Assembly (NCBI GenBank): GCA_002914845.1
Contig: JXTC01000110.1
Coordinates: forward strand, 772,228 to 836,227
Reading direction: 5' to 3'
Length of the DNA stretch: 64,000 nucleotides
From: Trema orientale
Lineage: Eukaryota; Streptophyta; Magnoliopsida; Rosales; Cannabaceae
The notes under the pieces: model-generated
Told to the model about the DNA's origin: nothing
Databases searched by the model: none
The model's input: only the letters and a program-made list of their open reading frames with translations
Position numbers and translations under genes: made by a program
In this document: positions 46,401-58,700 of the stretch, in pieces
Layout of the letters: every line of letters begins with the position of its first letter
How positions within the stretch are numbered: the first letter of the stretch is position 1

Positions 46401-49400
46401 ATTTAGGATTACCACTGCGTGGAAATCCTCTTCAGTCGGATTTTATTGGGATTCGGTTTTGAATAAAATCTCAAAAAGGTTGGTTGTGTGGAATAAGGCA
46501 TGTTTTTTCTAAAGATGGTCATTAACTCTTATTCAATCAGTATTGTCATCACTGTCCACTTATTTATTGTCTTTCTTTCGAATACCATGTGGTGTACTGG
46601 AGAGATGGAAAGATTAATTAAGAATTTCTTATGGGAGGGTTATGATGAAGTTAACGTTGATCATTTGGTGGTTTTTGATGGGGAATGTCGACCTCAGGTG
46701 AAAGGAGGATTGGGGATCAGAAATAGTATGCATCGGAAAAAATCTTTATTAAGCAAATGCTATGGAAATTCCCAAAAGGAAGAGTCTCTGTGGTATAATG
46801 TGATTAAAAGCAAGTATGGGCTGAGTATTAATGGATGGGATTCCAAGGCGGGAGACTGGATTTACTTATAGGGACCTTGGAAGTTTATTTTATCTCTTTT
46901 TGGTATGTTCATAAGTCAGGTGGGTTTGAAAGTGGGAAGTGGTACTTGACTAAGATTTTGGGAAGATGTTGGAAGGTTCAGCTTTTAAGGATAGATTTCT
47001 GGAATTTTTTCTTTTTCCTGTTTTCAGATGCTCATAATATAATGATCTCATCATTATAGGTTAATACAGTGGCTGGAGATCAGATTTCAGAATTGTTTAC
47101 TGTACTGGAATTGGTTACTTATGTGAAAGTTGGAAGATAGGATGTTGAAGTTGGAGACCTCAGGAGTCATCTCTTGTTCTGACTTTGGATGACTGGATTC
47201 ATGATATTTCAAGTTTTTCTGTCATAGGGAAGTTCTGTAGTCCATCAAAAAATAAGGCGTTCGGCTGGTTACTTACTCCGATGAAGGTGAATATTCCGAT
47301 ATTATGTAGAGGAAAAGACATTACTGATTTTTGTCTCCTTGGTGCGTATTGTTAAGAGGAATAACGAAACATTAGATCATGTGTTTTTATGTTCTTTCTC
47401 TGTTGAGTTATGGATAAGATTTTTGGCAGAATTTAGGCGGGTATCTGTCAGAATTTTTGTCCAAGAGGAGAAAGAAGCCGTGTAATTTGGCTATCTTGGT
47501 GATTTTCTGGACGATTTGGTGGGAAAGAAACAAAAGAATCTTTGAAGAGTTGGAAGAAGTTTGTGAGACACTTTGGGGTAAAGTTGGATTGTGGGTTGCT
47601 TTGTGGTTAGATAATGACAAGGACTTTAGGGGAATATAATGTTTTTTAATTTCCTAAGGGATTGATCCTTTCCTTTATGTAATTTCTTTTGAGCACATTA
47701 TGCCCCTCTTTGTAAATTGTACGTTGATTCATATTAATATAATATCATCTGAGTGTTTCGTATGAAATATTAGTATTTTGCTATTGGGAACTGGTGTTTC
47801 ATTTCATCTACTAAAAATTTTGTTTTGTTCTTCTCTCGATCCCTTTCTCCTTCTTCTTTTCCCCTAATAAGATTGTTTTCTTATTTTGTTGTCTTCTCAG
47901 GTTCGTTGTATTGTAAGGAATATAGTCAGAGATTGGGCGGCAGAAGTACTGTATCAGTTCTCATTGCTTGCTAGATTCTAATTTATTCTTTTCAAATCAA
48001 AGCTTACTTGTTCCTTCTACAATTATATCTAATACAGGGACAGAAAGAACGTGATCAATGCTACAAGCCTATCCTTGAAGAGCTTGATGTCCTATTCCCT
48101 AATCGTTCAAAGGAAAGGTACATTTATTTCGGTTGTCCTTTTTAATACCCTTGATGTCCTAGTCCCTAATTGTTTAAAGGAAAGGTACATTTATTTCTGT
48201 TGTCTTTTTAATACCCTTTATGGTTTCTTAATATGCTGGTACGCACTCTTGATATTTGCTTCTTATTGTGTTGAAAATTCTGATAGTGGAGTTGTGTTCA
48301 ATCTTGCAAGTACTGTAAATATCTAATATGTTTTGACAGCCCTCCTGCCTGTTTAGTTCCTGGTGCTGGACTTGGACGGCTAGCTTTGGAGATCTCGCGT
48401 TTAGGTATACATAAAACATCAACTTGTCATAGGTTCTACCGTCCTGTGTAATCCTATTCAGTACCTCCTGTTTCTCAAATGATTTAACAGGTTTCATAAG
48501 CCAGGGAAATGAATTTTCGTACTACATGATGATATGCTCAAGTTTTATTCTTAATCAGTAAGAATCTCTCGACACTCGGAGCTAAATGATTTTTCAGACG
48601 ATGAGGTATCTTTTATGTGCTTCTATATCATTGACTAAAAGATTTTGCTTGGTGTAATTAGTACTGAAGCTGCTGGGGAGTGGAAAATTTATCCCTGGAT
48701 CCACAGCAATTGTAATTCATTTTCAGACAGTGACCAACTTCGCCCTGTTTCAATACCAGATATCCATCCAGCTAGGTATTCTTACTGTTGTACGGTTATT
48801 TAATATATGATGTCTGCCTTCTAATAGTGTGCTCATTTTTCTTTCGTTTTTAAAAAATCTAGTGAAATATAAAAATCTAGTTGCCTATTGATGCATCCAG
48901 TTAGTTTCTGATTAATGCGTTTAGAGAAAAAAGTTCCATGTAAGTGAAAAATAATCATCCTGAATCTGGGTTTGTTACATCTTTGAAAGTTGACTCCAGA
49001 GGTGTTTGAAAGAGTGACCACCGGTCACTTGACTCCTCTTACATGTTCTTCAATATCATCAGCATGTTTTTTGGTTGCACAGAAAATATATTTAAAAACT
49101 CGGTTTTTTTGTTTCCTTGAACCGTTGCACTGAACCTATAATGAACTTCTTGTGAAACGCAAATAACTAGATCTTCGTCTTACCTAAATGATAGAAACTA
49201 ATTTTTTAACATGATTGTTAAACTTGCTAAAGAAGGTTCTTCCAGAAAGTTAATGCTCATATTACGAAGCTAATTCCTTTGTGAAACAGTCTTCTTGTTA
49301 CATAGTAGTAACACTTTCTTTTATATTTGGACTGCATTGTTTCATCATTTTGTTCTTTCATTCTTCTTATTGAAAAGAAGTATTTCTATTTGAACATATG

Positions 49401-51377
49401 ATCCACATTCTTGCTTTGGAAGCAGTGCAGGGATTACTGAAGGATTTTCTATGTGTGGTGGTGACTTTGTTGAAGTTTACAGTGATCCCAGCCAAGCTGG
49501 TATGTGTTATATTTATCTGTGCATGCTTTTATGTCTATACATAGTATTAATGCGAGGAATAAATCAGACTTTTAAGACTAAATATTTGCCACCTGCTAAT
49601 GGTATATTCTTGCTGGTTTATTGCTTTTAAGAATTTTTTTAGTCACTTGTTTGTCTAAATGGGGAAATTAATTTGGATGTACCATCATGTTAGAATGCAT
49701 CACCCGACAGTTGCTAAAACATGGCTGTTTCAAATTGTTGAGATCATAATATAGCTTCTATAAGTACTGAAACAAAGCCAAATGAAGTGGATGTGATAGT
49801 CAGTTCGTCCGCGTCTTCCTTTACGCTCTGGCACAATAATTTAAGTCATGTTTCCGTTCATAGGCTTAGGTTTATCGTGTCTAGTGGTAAGTTGGATCGA
49901 TTAAGTCCTAACTTTCAAAGTAACGTGACTAGCAACTGCCGATTTGCTTAATCAAAACCTTGGAGCATTCTTGGTGACCAATTATGCAAAGGATGAAGAT
50001 TTTTTCTTCTTTCATCATATATATCCACTGAGTGATTGGTTGGCGATGTGTAGTATGGAATCCGGAAAATAAAATGAAATTCACGCAGTGATTCATCAAA
50101 TACAAGTTTTAAGCATTCCAGCTTTTATATTAATTATTTTATGGTTTTGACCCCCAGTAGACCATGGGTAAGTAGACAATTAAACTTGTACTTTTGCTTT
50201 GCTAGTGGTGATAGTTACCTTGAAATTTTGCTAGTTTGATGAAACAAGTATACCTATCCACTAGTGCAGTTATATTGAATCCTACCATGTTTCCTTTGAT
50301 CATGGAGAGTAACTATGGGCCTTGCAGGTGTTTGGGATGTGGTTGTGACTTGTTTCTTTATTGATACTGCGCACAACATTGTTGAATACATTGAAATCAT
50401 ATCAAAAATCCTGAAAGACGGTGGAGTAAGTTCTTGATCGCTTGAATGACATTTTCATTTTCTTCAATTTTCCACGTAACTTATAGCCTATTTAACTTGA
50501 GTGGATAACAGGTTTGGATAAATTTAGGTCCCCTATTATATCACTTTGCGGATATGTATGGTCAAGAAGATGTAAGCTTCTCTTTTGCTAAGTACATCCT
50601 GTTCCACACTTCACTAAACTAGAATTTTGTCTAAGTTTCTCTTATTGTTAGGAAATGTCCATTGAATTAAGTTTGGAAGATGTGAAGAGGGTTGCTTTGC
50701 ATTATGGATTCCAGTTTGAGGTAAAGTTTGTCCTTACACATTCTGTTAGTCTGAGTAGTTTTCCTCGACTATTGAGTATGTAAATTCGACTTGTTTCTTT
50801 TTACAGAAGGAAAAGACTATAGAGACAACCTACACTACAAATTATAAATCAATGATGCAAGTAAGCTTCGCTTTTCTTCTTCCTTTATTATCCATTCATC
50901 GCAGTAAAAATTCAAACGTCGAGTGACAAGATCTGTATATATCACCTCAAAACACCATGCTAGTTTTAAATGTGCATTTACAGTATGATCTGATCTGGTG
51001 TTAATAGTATCTAAAACAGTCAGATGAGGGGAAATAATAATTGTTGAAATGAGCTCGAAAGTAGTCAAGTTTAAGCTACAGCTTTTCGGAACTCGGAATG
51101 TTATCTTTGCAATTTTACTCTTACTAAAATGGATGCAGATAAAGGCTGGTTTAAGTCTAAATGTGCAAGTTGGTTTATATACAACTTATTTTTTGTGTGC
51201 CAGTGCGCATGCGGTTCTAGGAATAGGAATTGGGTAAACAAAAGCAATAAACAAAAGCAATGGAAGTACATGAATCTCTTTTGAAGTTTTTATCTTCTTT
51301 TGCAGAATCGGTACTACGCTGCATTTTGGACAGCCAGAAAGAAATCTCCGGCCGCCGGAGAACATGCTCATGAATAA
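39769..51377 (+). CDS. Carnosine N-methyltransferase-like protein (N2227 family), 5' exon not visible
   Basis: An S-adenosylmethionine-dependent methyltransferase related to CARNMT1, which methylates histidine in carnosine and in some proteins. Plants lack carnosine, so the substrate here is open. Seventeen exons in frame: 39769-39841, 40826-40869, 44251-44293, 44470-44691, 44815-44928, 45471-45542, 47901-47945, 48038-48117, 48340-48404, 48491-48557, 48662-48775, 49426-49499, 50328-50425, 50512-50571, 50652-50720, 50807-50860, 51306-51377. They encode about 455 residues. Landmarks are [38 protein letters not shown], the SAM-binding [77 protein letters not shown] and [12 protein letters not shown]. 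Codon 1 of the first visible exon is split, so at least one upstream exon with the start is missing; it may lie in or before the gap at 39410. Introns 2 and 6 hold retroelements. The Cys/Ser-rich exons 44470-44928 are poorly conserved linker. Probably cytosolic or nuclear. Confidence 0.92.
41280..42930 (+). mobile_element. copia-type LTR retrotransposon, 5' part (decayed)
   Basis: TGATATCAGAGC at 41454-41465 matches the initiator-tRNA primer-binding site common in plant copia elements (usual TGGTATCAGAGC). It follows an LTR-like end that terminates near TTTTCACCACA. Downstream are gag fragments ([32 protein letters not shown]) and a protease/GAG-pre-integrase-like fragment ([20 protein letters not shown]) at about 42750. 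Stops and frameshifts throughout show it is dead. It lies in intron 2 of the methyltransferase gene in the same orientation as the host. Confidence 0.8.
42950..43720 (-). mobile_element. copia-type retrotransposon, 3' part with LTR, opposite orientation
   Basis: On the minus strand, the C-terminal RNase H tail reads [12 protein letters not shown] (about 43590-43620) and then [16 protein letters not shown] (about 43270-43320). It is followed by a polypurine tract TTGAGGGGAGAG (43188-43203) and an LTR start TGTTGGCGAC at 43187. This is the standard 3' end of a copia element. A SINE interrupts the coding part. Orientation is opposite to the gag fragment beside it, so these are either two insertions or one rearranged element. 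The outer end of the LTR near 42950 is approximate. Confidence 0.8.
43332..43530 (+). mobile_element. tRNA-derived SINE with 19-bp target duplication, nested in copia
   Basis: It begins TGGGTTGGCTCAAGTGGTAAGAG after the duplication (A-box-like) and has AGGTTCGAGTCACAATGG (B-box-like). The body has GGATAGGCGTGAAAGCTTAT and AATTTGTATAAGTGGAG, then a T-rich tail. The flanking direct repeat AAGTAGTACATATGGTACT is perfect at 43313-43331 and 43531-43549. It splits the RNase H coding region of the copia fragment and is therefore younger than it. Confidence 0.93.
46280..47640 (+). mobile_element. LINE remnant in a methyltransferase intron
   Basis: Plus-strand fragments in shifting frames match the distal reverse-transcriptase and connection region of plant LINEs: [46 protein letters not shown] and YNVIKSKYG. 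They are followed by a zf-RVT-like [17 protein letters not shown] near 47360. Several stops and frameshifts are present, and the 5' half of the element is absent. It lies between coding exons 6 and 7 of the host gene, in the same orientation. A (CTT)n run at about 46187-46206 precedes it. Confidence 0.8.
48086..48220 (+). repeat. Tandem duplication of an exon end with its splice donor
   Basis: The block GATGTCCTATTCCCTAATCG ... AAAGGAAAGGTACATTTATT ... TTTTTAATACCCTT spans the last 32 bases of exon 48038-48117 and its donor. It is repeated 67 bases downstream (GATGTCCTAGTCCCTAATTG from 48153). The second copy keeps AAAGGAAAG|GTACAT, so a second potential donor exists at about 48185. Confidence 0.9.
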
Positions 51378-53311
51378 GTTATTGCCAATCGTCACCTGGC
51401 GTTAATCAATTTCCTTATCGAGGTTTTATTTGTGATAATAATCCCATTGAAGTATAACCTATGATGTTCGTATTGAGATACAAATATGGTTATTCTTTCA
51501 CAGTTGGATTATGTGAATTAACAATGTTCTAATTATTTGTTGACCCCCTTGGCAGATTGAAAGGCTTTTTTTTTTGGGCTTTCCGAAAATGAAAGAGGGG
51601 AAAAAAAACGAAAGAAAAAGAAACGACCTTTTTGGGGTTTTATTACCATTTTTTTTTTTTGGGGGTTTACATATTATGTAATCATATAATAACTTTTGTT
51701 TCCCTGGAATTTCAAGTGTCTTTTTTGTTTTGCTTAATTTATACATATATATATATTATATATATAATGGGCACCAATCCCGTAGGTATTTTATTTTTTA
51801 CCTATACATAGATATAAATTTAGCTAATAAAAATTTATCATCTATATTTTTTTATATTAAAAAATAAGGGAGAAAAAATATTAATGATGCACATTTTTTT
51901 ATGTGTATCGTAATAGCCGTTGGATCATAATTAAAAAAAATACCTATACAAGAAAAAAAATACCTACTGAATTAGCAACCATATATAATATATTCTTTAT
52001 TGATTTGGCTATCGATGGAGACTTGTTCCCATATATATAGATCGATCTTTTTGACGTGTTGGGCATCATTGAATTCAAACCTTTCATCAAATCGAGCCAA
52101 ATTCCAATGCATTTTATCATGTTATTTTTGGGCTTCGGGGACCCCATTGATAAAGTTGCACATAATGTAAGTTGGATTCCAATAAAATATTGCTTGAACT
52201 AATTTTGCTATAAATGAACTGTACGGCAAATGAAATTTGATTGAACTATTTTCACAAACTTTTTGCCATTGGAAAGATTCGACTAGTGTCTTTTTTGGTT
52301 AAAAAAGAAAAAGATTCTGCGTACTTTTTAAAATCGAAACCAGCAATTTCTTTTTCTTTTTTTTAAAAGGAATCTTTTTCTCATGGGACAAATTTAACAA
52401 GTCCCCTGTTATTTATTCTCAATCAATTCTAAGAAATTCAGCGTAAATATTGGATATAAGAAATTTTTTTTTTTTGCACGAATTAGCCATTGGAGGTCTC
52501 TCTTTTTTTTTTTTTTCCACAATTTTGAAAAATTAAATCTTGTTAGACTAAGTTAAGCTGTATCTAGCTGGAACTCAGCCTCGTTTACGGAATTAATCCA
52601 CACAGATTACTTATTTTTCACTCAAGGACCATTAGCCAAAGATATTTTTATTTATATTTTAATTACATTTCTATATCGATCTAATTATTATTATGAAGAC
52701 TTGGACATAAGCGTGAGCTTTGATTTTGATTGTGAACCAAATTACAAGTAATATATATTATTTTATATTTCGAGTTTACAAAGTCATGTTTTTACATGCA
52801 TACATTTAGTTTTTTCTCCCATTTATTTATTTAGCTAAATTTAATCCGAAAATCAGTCGACTCGACGCGGTGACGTTTTGGTGTTCTCCATCTTCAAGCT
52901 AAAAGAAAGAAATAGTGATTTCATTTTCTCAACTCAGAGACGTGTCCGCATCTGATTGGTTTCAGACAAGAACCGGATCCGTTCTGCGCCTGGGAATATC
53001 CAACTCCTCATAAATACTTTTATAATACAGTTGGAAATCGACGTATAATATTCCGCCACGTCACATACAATTACAACCTCCAAAATAAAAAATTAAAAAA
53101 AATTAACAAAATATTAATTATATATAAAAAAAAAAAACTCTCTTACTCACTCCTCGAAGCGGGAGGGAGCACGTGGCCGAAATGCGAAAGTCTTTGTTGT
53201 TGTTCAATCTGTGTGTAGTGCAATTGTAAATGACCTAACCCCAATGCCAAATTGCCAATACATCATTAAACATTTACATTATACAGCCCACCCAGCCAGG
53301 GCAGCCTTGTA

Positions 53312-53313
<2 letters not shown>
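51378..53313. other. Intergenic region between methyltransferase and PAT1 genes
   Basis: It contains the methyltransferase 3' flank, a MITE (51769-51980) and AT-rich sequence. From about 52860 there is a more GC-rich stretch with a G-box CACGTG at 53170-53175, which probably belongs to the promoter of the PAT1 gene. No other coding sequence is visible. Confidence 0.55.
51769..51980. mobile_element. MITE inserted in a TA tract, copy 1
   Basis: The left end GGGCACCAATCCCGTAGGTATTTTATTTTTTACCTAT and the right end (reverse complement of GGTTGCTAATTCAGTAGGTATTTTTTTTCTTGTATAGGTATTT) form inverted termini of about 50 bases. TA-rich tracts flank both sides. The interior has GCCGTTGGATCAT. The copy at 60272-60515 has the same termini and interior phrase. 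Confidence 0.8.

Positions 53314-53348
<35 letters not shown>
53314..53348. repeat. (CT)n microsatellite in the PAT1 leader
   Basis: About 16 CT units about 330 bases upstream of the PAT1 start codon, within a pyrimidine-rich stretch typical of plant 5' leaders. Confidence 0.9.
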
Positions 53349-53351
<3 letters not shown>

Positions 53352-53680
53352 GGAGAAGAGAAGAGAGGTTAGTCGCCCTTCTGATTTCCCCAAACGGACC
53401 CTTTAAGCCCCTCCAATTTACCTTTTCTGCCATTCACTTCCGTACTCGACTACCTCTGAGCTTTCTTTTCTCTCTTTCTCTAAGGGGAAGTGGAAGCCGT
53501 TTTAGGATTTTGGATTGGTGTTTTCATTGGGATATGCCTATGGGGGAGACGAGTCAAGACTTTGGGGGGTTTTGCTTCTAGTTATTGTTTTGTTTTGTTT
53601 TTCTTTTTCTTTTTTTCTTCTTTTTTTCTGTTTTTTCTGAGCTGAGGATTCTAGGGTTTTGGAGACTAAGGTTTGTAAGT

Positions 53681-56600
53681 ATGGAGAGATCTGATGGCAA
53701 AGATTTTAGAGACTCCATTGACAATTCATCCAGTAAGCTATCTCTCTCTATCACTCTCTTTTACCTTGGAGATCTCTATCTTTGGCTTTCTCCTTTTTCG
53801 GTTCTGAATTTTCTTTTAGTTGAAGGAGTGCGTTTTGGATTTTGCGGAAGAGGGTAGAGAAGAAAATTGTGAATTTGTTTCATTTCTTTTGTTAATTTGA
53901 TTCATCTTTTTTTTTTTTTTTGAGGGTAGAGAAGAAAATTGTGAATTTGTTTCATTTCTTTTGTTAATTTGATTCATCTTTTTTTTTTTTTTGTTTCTTT
54001 TTGAATTTTCTCACTCACCAAACATTGGGGGTTTCTTTGGTTGTTGATTTCTGGGCAATTCTCTTAACTTGATATTCTAATTGTTAATTGACTTTCGGTT
54101 ATGTAGTTTTTGGAGTAATGGATTTGTGTGACACGCTTTGTCTTGAGGGTACTACCGATTTGGTTGTGTATTATTTGAACAGTTGTAGCGTTCTAACCAT
54201 TTTGGTTTTAGAAAATGATAGATCAATTCGGTTGATATAGCTGATCTAAAGTCTTTTTTATTTGGGTTGAGTATCCCTAATTCTCACATTGACTGATTTG
54301 TAAAGCGCAATTACGTAAGTAGCGGAAGATTCTTGAATTTGAATGTGATTGGGAATGGTGTCTGGGAATTGCCCTGCCAGTCTAGATGAATAGTTGGGAA
54401 GAAGTTTACTTTTATTTTTTATTTTTTTTAATTTTTTATTTTTCCTCTAAAGGTTGTGTAATGTATACCATCTATTGTGTTCATGATTTGATTGCAATTT
54501 CGTAACCTTTTTGTAGTTTCAAAGTGTAGAATATTGAGTCGTTAGTTATTGAAGCTGAAGCGTTTTCTTATTGTCATACAGATAATGCACTCTTTGATGC
54601 GTCGCGATATGAATTTTTTGGTCAAAATGTTGTTGACGAAGTTGAGCTGGGGGGCTTGGAGGAAGAAAAGGATGACAGCACTCTTTTCGGATCTGCTGAT
54701 AACGAGTACCATTTGTTCGAGCGAGAAGAGGTAGATAATTGCTATTCTTATGAGGGATCATTAAGCCATATTTGCAACTATCCATATTTGATAAGTTTGC
54801 ACTACTTTTTATTGTCCTTACATGCATTATACTGAAATTACTTGACATCAAATCTCAAATTTTATAATTATTTCAACAAGCTACAATCATCGACAATTCG
54901 TGCATGCATCTTGCCTAGCAGTTTTCCTTTGAAGTGCCCAAGTATATTGGTGGATTCATCTTAATTTTGTTTCTCCAGTTTAACTTAAAAAAAAAGGGAA
55001 AAAAAAAAGAAGAAAAGAAAAAGAAGAGAAATTTAGTGAATTTCAAAGGTTAATGAGAATATCTTATGGATGAACATTCTCACTGTATGCTATTATTTCC
55101 TCCACTATATTGATTGTGCATTCAACCATATTCACTAGTTTGGGGATCTAATACCATGTTGCTCTAAAATAGTGGGGAAGCTACTTACATAGGCTGAAAT
55201 CTAATTTCTACTCAAGTTATTAGTAGTTTGTATTGTGTCAACAATGTTGATTTGTTAGATCCAGTGGTGCTTTATATCCTATTGATAACTTTCATCCTAG
55301 TAAAATATTGAAGAGGTCTTGCTCCTTTACAGAATGTGCACAGGAGAAATGAACTCTTACTGATGTTTCCAGTTGATGGTTGTTACTAGTTTCATTTGAG
55401 AACTATGATGTTAATCTCTATTCAGTGATATGAGATTATTATATACTTTTTTGTTCTCCATTTATAGTAATAGTGCTGTTTATCAGCTTGTTCTCATTGT
55501 TCATTTACTGTTCTCAGAGTGCTGGTTTGGGATCCTTATCTGATATGGATGATCTGGCAAGTACTTTCGCAAAGGTCAGCTTTGTTGACTTTTATGGAAA
55601 TTAGGCCATCGATGAATTTAACATTATAACAGTGTTACTTTAGAGTCCTAGGAGTCAAATCCTATTATTTAAATTAAATTGTCCTAATTTCAAGTGGCCA
55701 ATACAAATTTATTGGAATTTTCAACGTTTTAAAATTGTGACTTTTCTATGTCGTGCAGTTGAACAAAGTTGTAACGGGACCAAGACACCCAGGAGTTATT
55801 GGTGATAGAGGTTCTGGTTCTTTTTCACGCGAAAGTAAGTAGTTTGTTTGATCTCTGTCATTGTTGGTGGTTGTCCCGTTTATTTTTCCTTCCATAAACT
55901 TGCTAGAGCATTTTTTCCCCTTTTTTGGTTGATCCCTTTGTAGATTGATGAGGTGTTTGACTTTTAATGTGTTCCTAGATGCTTATGATGGATACTTGAT
56001 CCTTGTACTGATTTGTGACTTTTGATCGTTATATTAGTAAATTCTGTTCGGTAATTTAGATTTTCTTAGCAATATGTAATGCTGTTGTGTAGTGTGCATT
56101 TATTGTGTTTTCTGTGTTTCAAAATTAAAATTGGCTGTGTGAAAGTAGACATATAATGTGGTAGTTGTTAATGTGAAACTAATGTGCTTGGAGTCTCAAT
56201 TTTTATTATTATGTTTTTCTCCTTTTTGGTGGGTTGAATGAAAGTTTGCTGATTTAATTTGAATCCCAATTAGCTGCTAAATTATGTTGCCTCTGACTGG
56301 GACAAACAATTTGTTTTGGCCTGCCAATGAGGATGGTGCCTCCTATTGTCTGGGTCTGTATTAAACTAAACATTGTCTTAATATGTTTCCTTGTGATTTT
56401 TTTTGATGTTTTAGAGTCTAAGCATCATTGACTGCATGTAGTGCTCCTCTTCTATTTACTTCTTTGAACATTTGACAAATTAGATGTAGCTAAGCACTGA
56501 AGCAATTCTAGTGGTGTTCATTGCATTGTCTTGGATAGCAGAATTGATTGCATCCTGTGCTGTTTGTATTTTGTTTTACGCCCTTCAAGTCTTATTTAAT

Positions 56601-58700
56601 TTTTGCTTTACCTCAGGTTCATCTGCTGCTGATTGGGTGCAAGATGGAGACTTTAGTAACTGGTTGGATCAGCAGCAGATGATATTTGATACTGAAAGTG
56701 CACAGGAAGGGAAGAGATGGTCATCGCAGCCACAATCTTCTCATTGTTTTGGAGAATCAAAACCTTTGTACAGAACATCCTCATACCCCCAACAACCCTT
56801 GCAGCATCACCTTAGTGAACCAATTATAGTACCCAAATCAGCTTATACGTCTTTCCCTCCCCCTGGAAGCAGGTCTCAACAGGCTTCACCCCACCACCCA
56901 AATCATTCGTCTCTTCCTAGTGCATCCCAATTGCCCTTCTCTGCACCAAACCTATCTCACCTGGCTAACTCTGGTATTCATTTGGCTGGTTTGCCTCATG
57001 GGCTGCATTATGGAGGAAACATGTCTCAGTTTGCCAGTCATGGCCTTTCTTTGAATAGCAGGCCTCAAAATCATTGGGTCAGCCATGCTGGAATATTGCA
57101 CGGGGATGATTCCAGTCTTTTAAACAATATATTGCAACAACAGCTTTCTCATCAAAATGGGCTCTTGTCCCCACATTTGCTGTCACCACAGCAGCTGCAG
57201 CAGCAGAGACTGCATCATTCAGTTCAACCGTCCTTGGCCCATTTTGCAGCACTGCAGTCCCAACTTTATAATACTCATCCATCTCCCTCTCATAGAGCAA
57301 TGCTTGGATTGCCTGACATAAGAGAGCAAAGACCCAAACACAGAGGCAACAAAAATTTGCGTTTTTCGCACCAGGGGTCTGATACTGGTAGTCAGAAAAG
57401 TGACAGTGGGAGGTTGCAATTCAGATCAAAATACATGACATCCGAGGAGATTGAAAGTATTCTTAAGATGCAACATGCTGCCACACATAGCAATGACCCA
57501 TATATAGATGATTACTACCACCAGGCAAGTCTTGCTAAAAGGGCCTCTGGATCAAGGTCAAAACATCCTTTCTGCCCATCTCACCTGAGGGAGCTCCCTT
57601 CTCGAGCACGTAGCAGTTCAGATCAGCATTCTCATCTTTCTGCTGATGCTCTTGGGAGAATGCCTCTCTCTTCCATACGCAGGCCTCGTCCCCTTCTTGA
57701 AGTTGATCCTCCATCTACTGGTTCCGGTGATGGCAGTTCTGAACAGGCTTCTGAGAGGCCTTTGGAACAGGAACCAATGCTTGCTGCTAGAATAACTGTT
57801 GAAGATGGACTTTGTCTTCTTCTTGACATTGATGATATTGATCGGCTCCTACAGTTTGGTCAGTCACAAGATGGAGGTGTACAACTCAGGCGTAGGCGGC
57901 AAGTCCTGCTAGATGGGTTGGCAGCTTCAATTCAGCTTGTCGACCCACTTGGTAAAAACAGCCACGCTGTGGGGTTAGCTCCAAAGGATGACCTTGTGTT
58001 CCTACGTTTAGTCTCTCTTCCAAAGGGTCGAAAACTCCTTTCTAGGTTTCTTCAACTACTTTTCCCTGGTAGTGAGCTTGCCCGGATTGTTTGTATGGCT
58101 ATATTCCGCCATTTGAGGTTTTTGTTTGGTGGCCTTCCATCTGATCAAGGAGCAGCTGACACAACTACTAATCTTGCCAAGACAGTTTCTGCATGCGTGA
58201 CTGGCATGGATCTTCGTGCACTAAGTGCTTGTCTTGTTGCAGTAGTTTGCTCCACAGAGCAGCCACCACTGCGCCCTCTTGGAAGCCCTGCTGGGGATGG
58301 GTCCACGGTCATTTTGAAGTCTGTTCTGGAAAGGGCAACTGAACTTCTGACTGATCCACATGCCGCTGGAAACTGTAGTATGCCCAATCGTGCACTCTGG
58401 CAGGCTTCCTTTGATGAGTTTTTTGGTCTTCTTACCAAGTATTGCCTGAGTAAATATGAAACTATAGTGCAATCAATATATTCGCAGACTCAGCCAAACA
58501 CAGAGGTTATTAAGGCAGAGGCAGCAAAAGCAATACACCGTGAAATGCCGGTGGAGCTTCTACGGGCCAGTCTTCCTCACACGGATGAGCATCAACGGAA
58601 ACTTCTATCAGATTTTGCACAGCGATCCATGCCCATCACTGGATTCAACATGCATGGGAGTAGTGGTGGTCAGTTGAACTCTGAGTCGGTGAGGGGTTAA
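53681..58700 (+). CDS. PAT1 homologue, mRNA decapping activator
   Basis: A cytoplasmic P-body protein that links deadenylated mRNA to decapping through the LSM1-7 complex and DCP2. Five exons, 53681-53732, 54582-54730, 55518-55574, 55759-55834 and 56617-58700, join in frame (GT/AG) to 805 residues, the usual plant PAT1 length. The start MERSDGKDF matches plant PAT1H proteins, as do [13 protein letters not shown] and [15 protein letters not shown] in exon 2 (N-terminal DEAD-box-helicase-binding region). The middle is rich in Pro, Gln, His and Ser and probably disordered (for example [20 protein letters not shown]). [17 protein letters not shown] precedes the basic [11 protein letters not shown] segment. 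The C-terminal helical Pat1 domain begins around residue 498 ([20 protein letters not shown]) and runs past [16 protein letters not shown] to [20 protein letters not shown]. The stop is at 58698-58700. The last exon is one uninterrupted frame and looks intact. The open frame extends upstream into intron 4 to 56511 by chance. Confidence 0.96.
53850..53993. repeat. Tandem duplication in PAT1 intron 1
   Basis: GAGGGTAGAGAAGAAAATTGTG ... GATTCATC followed by poly(T) occurs at 53850 and again at 53922, a period of 72 bases, nearly identical. It is intronic, so it should not affect the protein. Confidence 0.9.

Noticed and set aside
56511..56616. Start of the long PAT1 frame at 56511
   Set aside because: This is intron sequence read through in frame; a good acceptor (CCTCAG) at 56616 and continuity with exons 1-4 give the proper join.
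57079..58472. Several minus-strand frames inside the PAT1 last exon
   Set aside because: They are antisense shadows of a long conserved coding exon.
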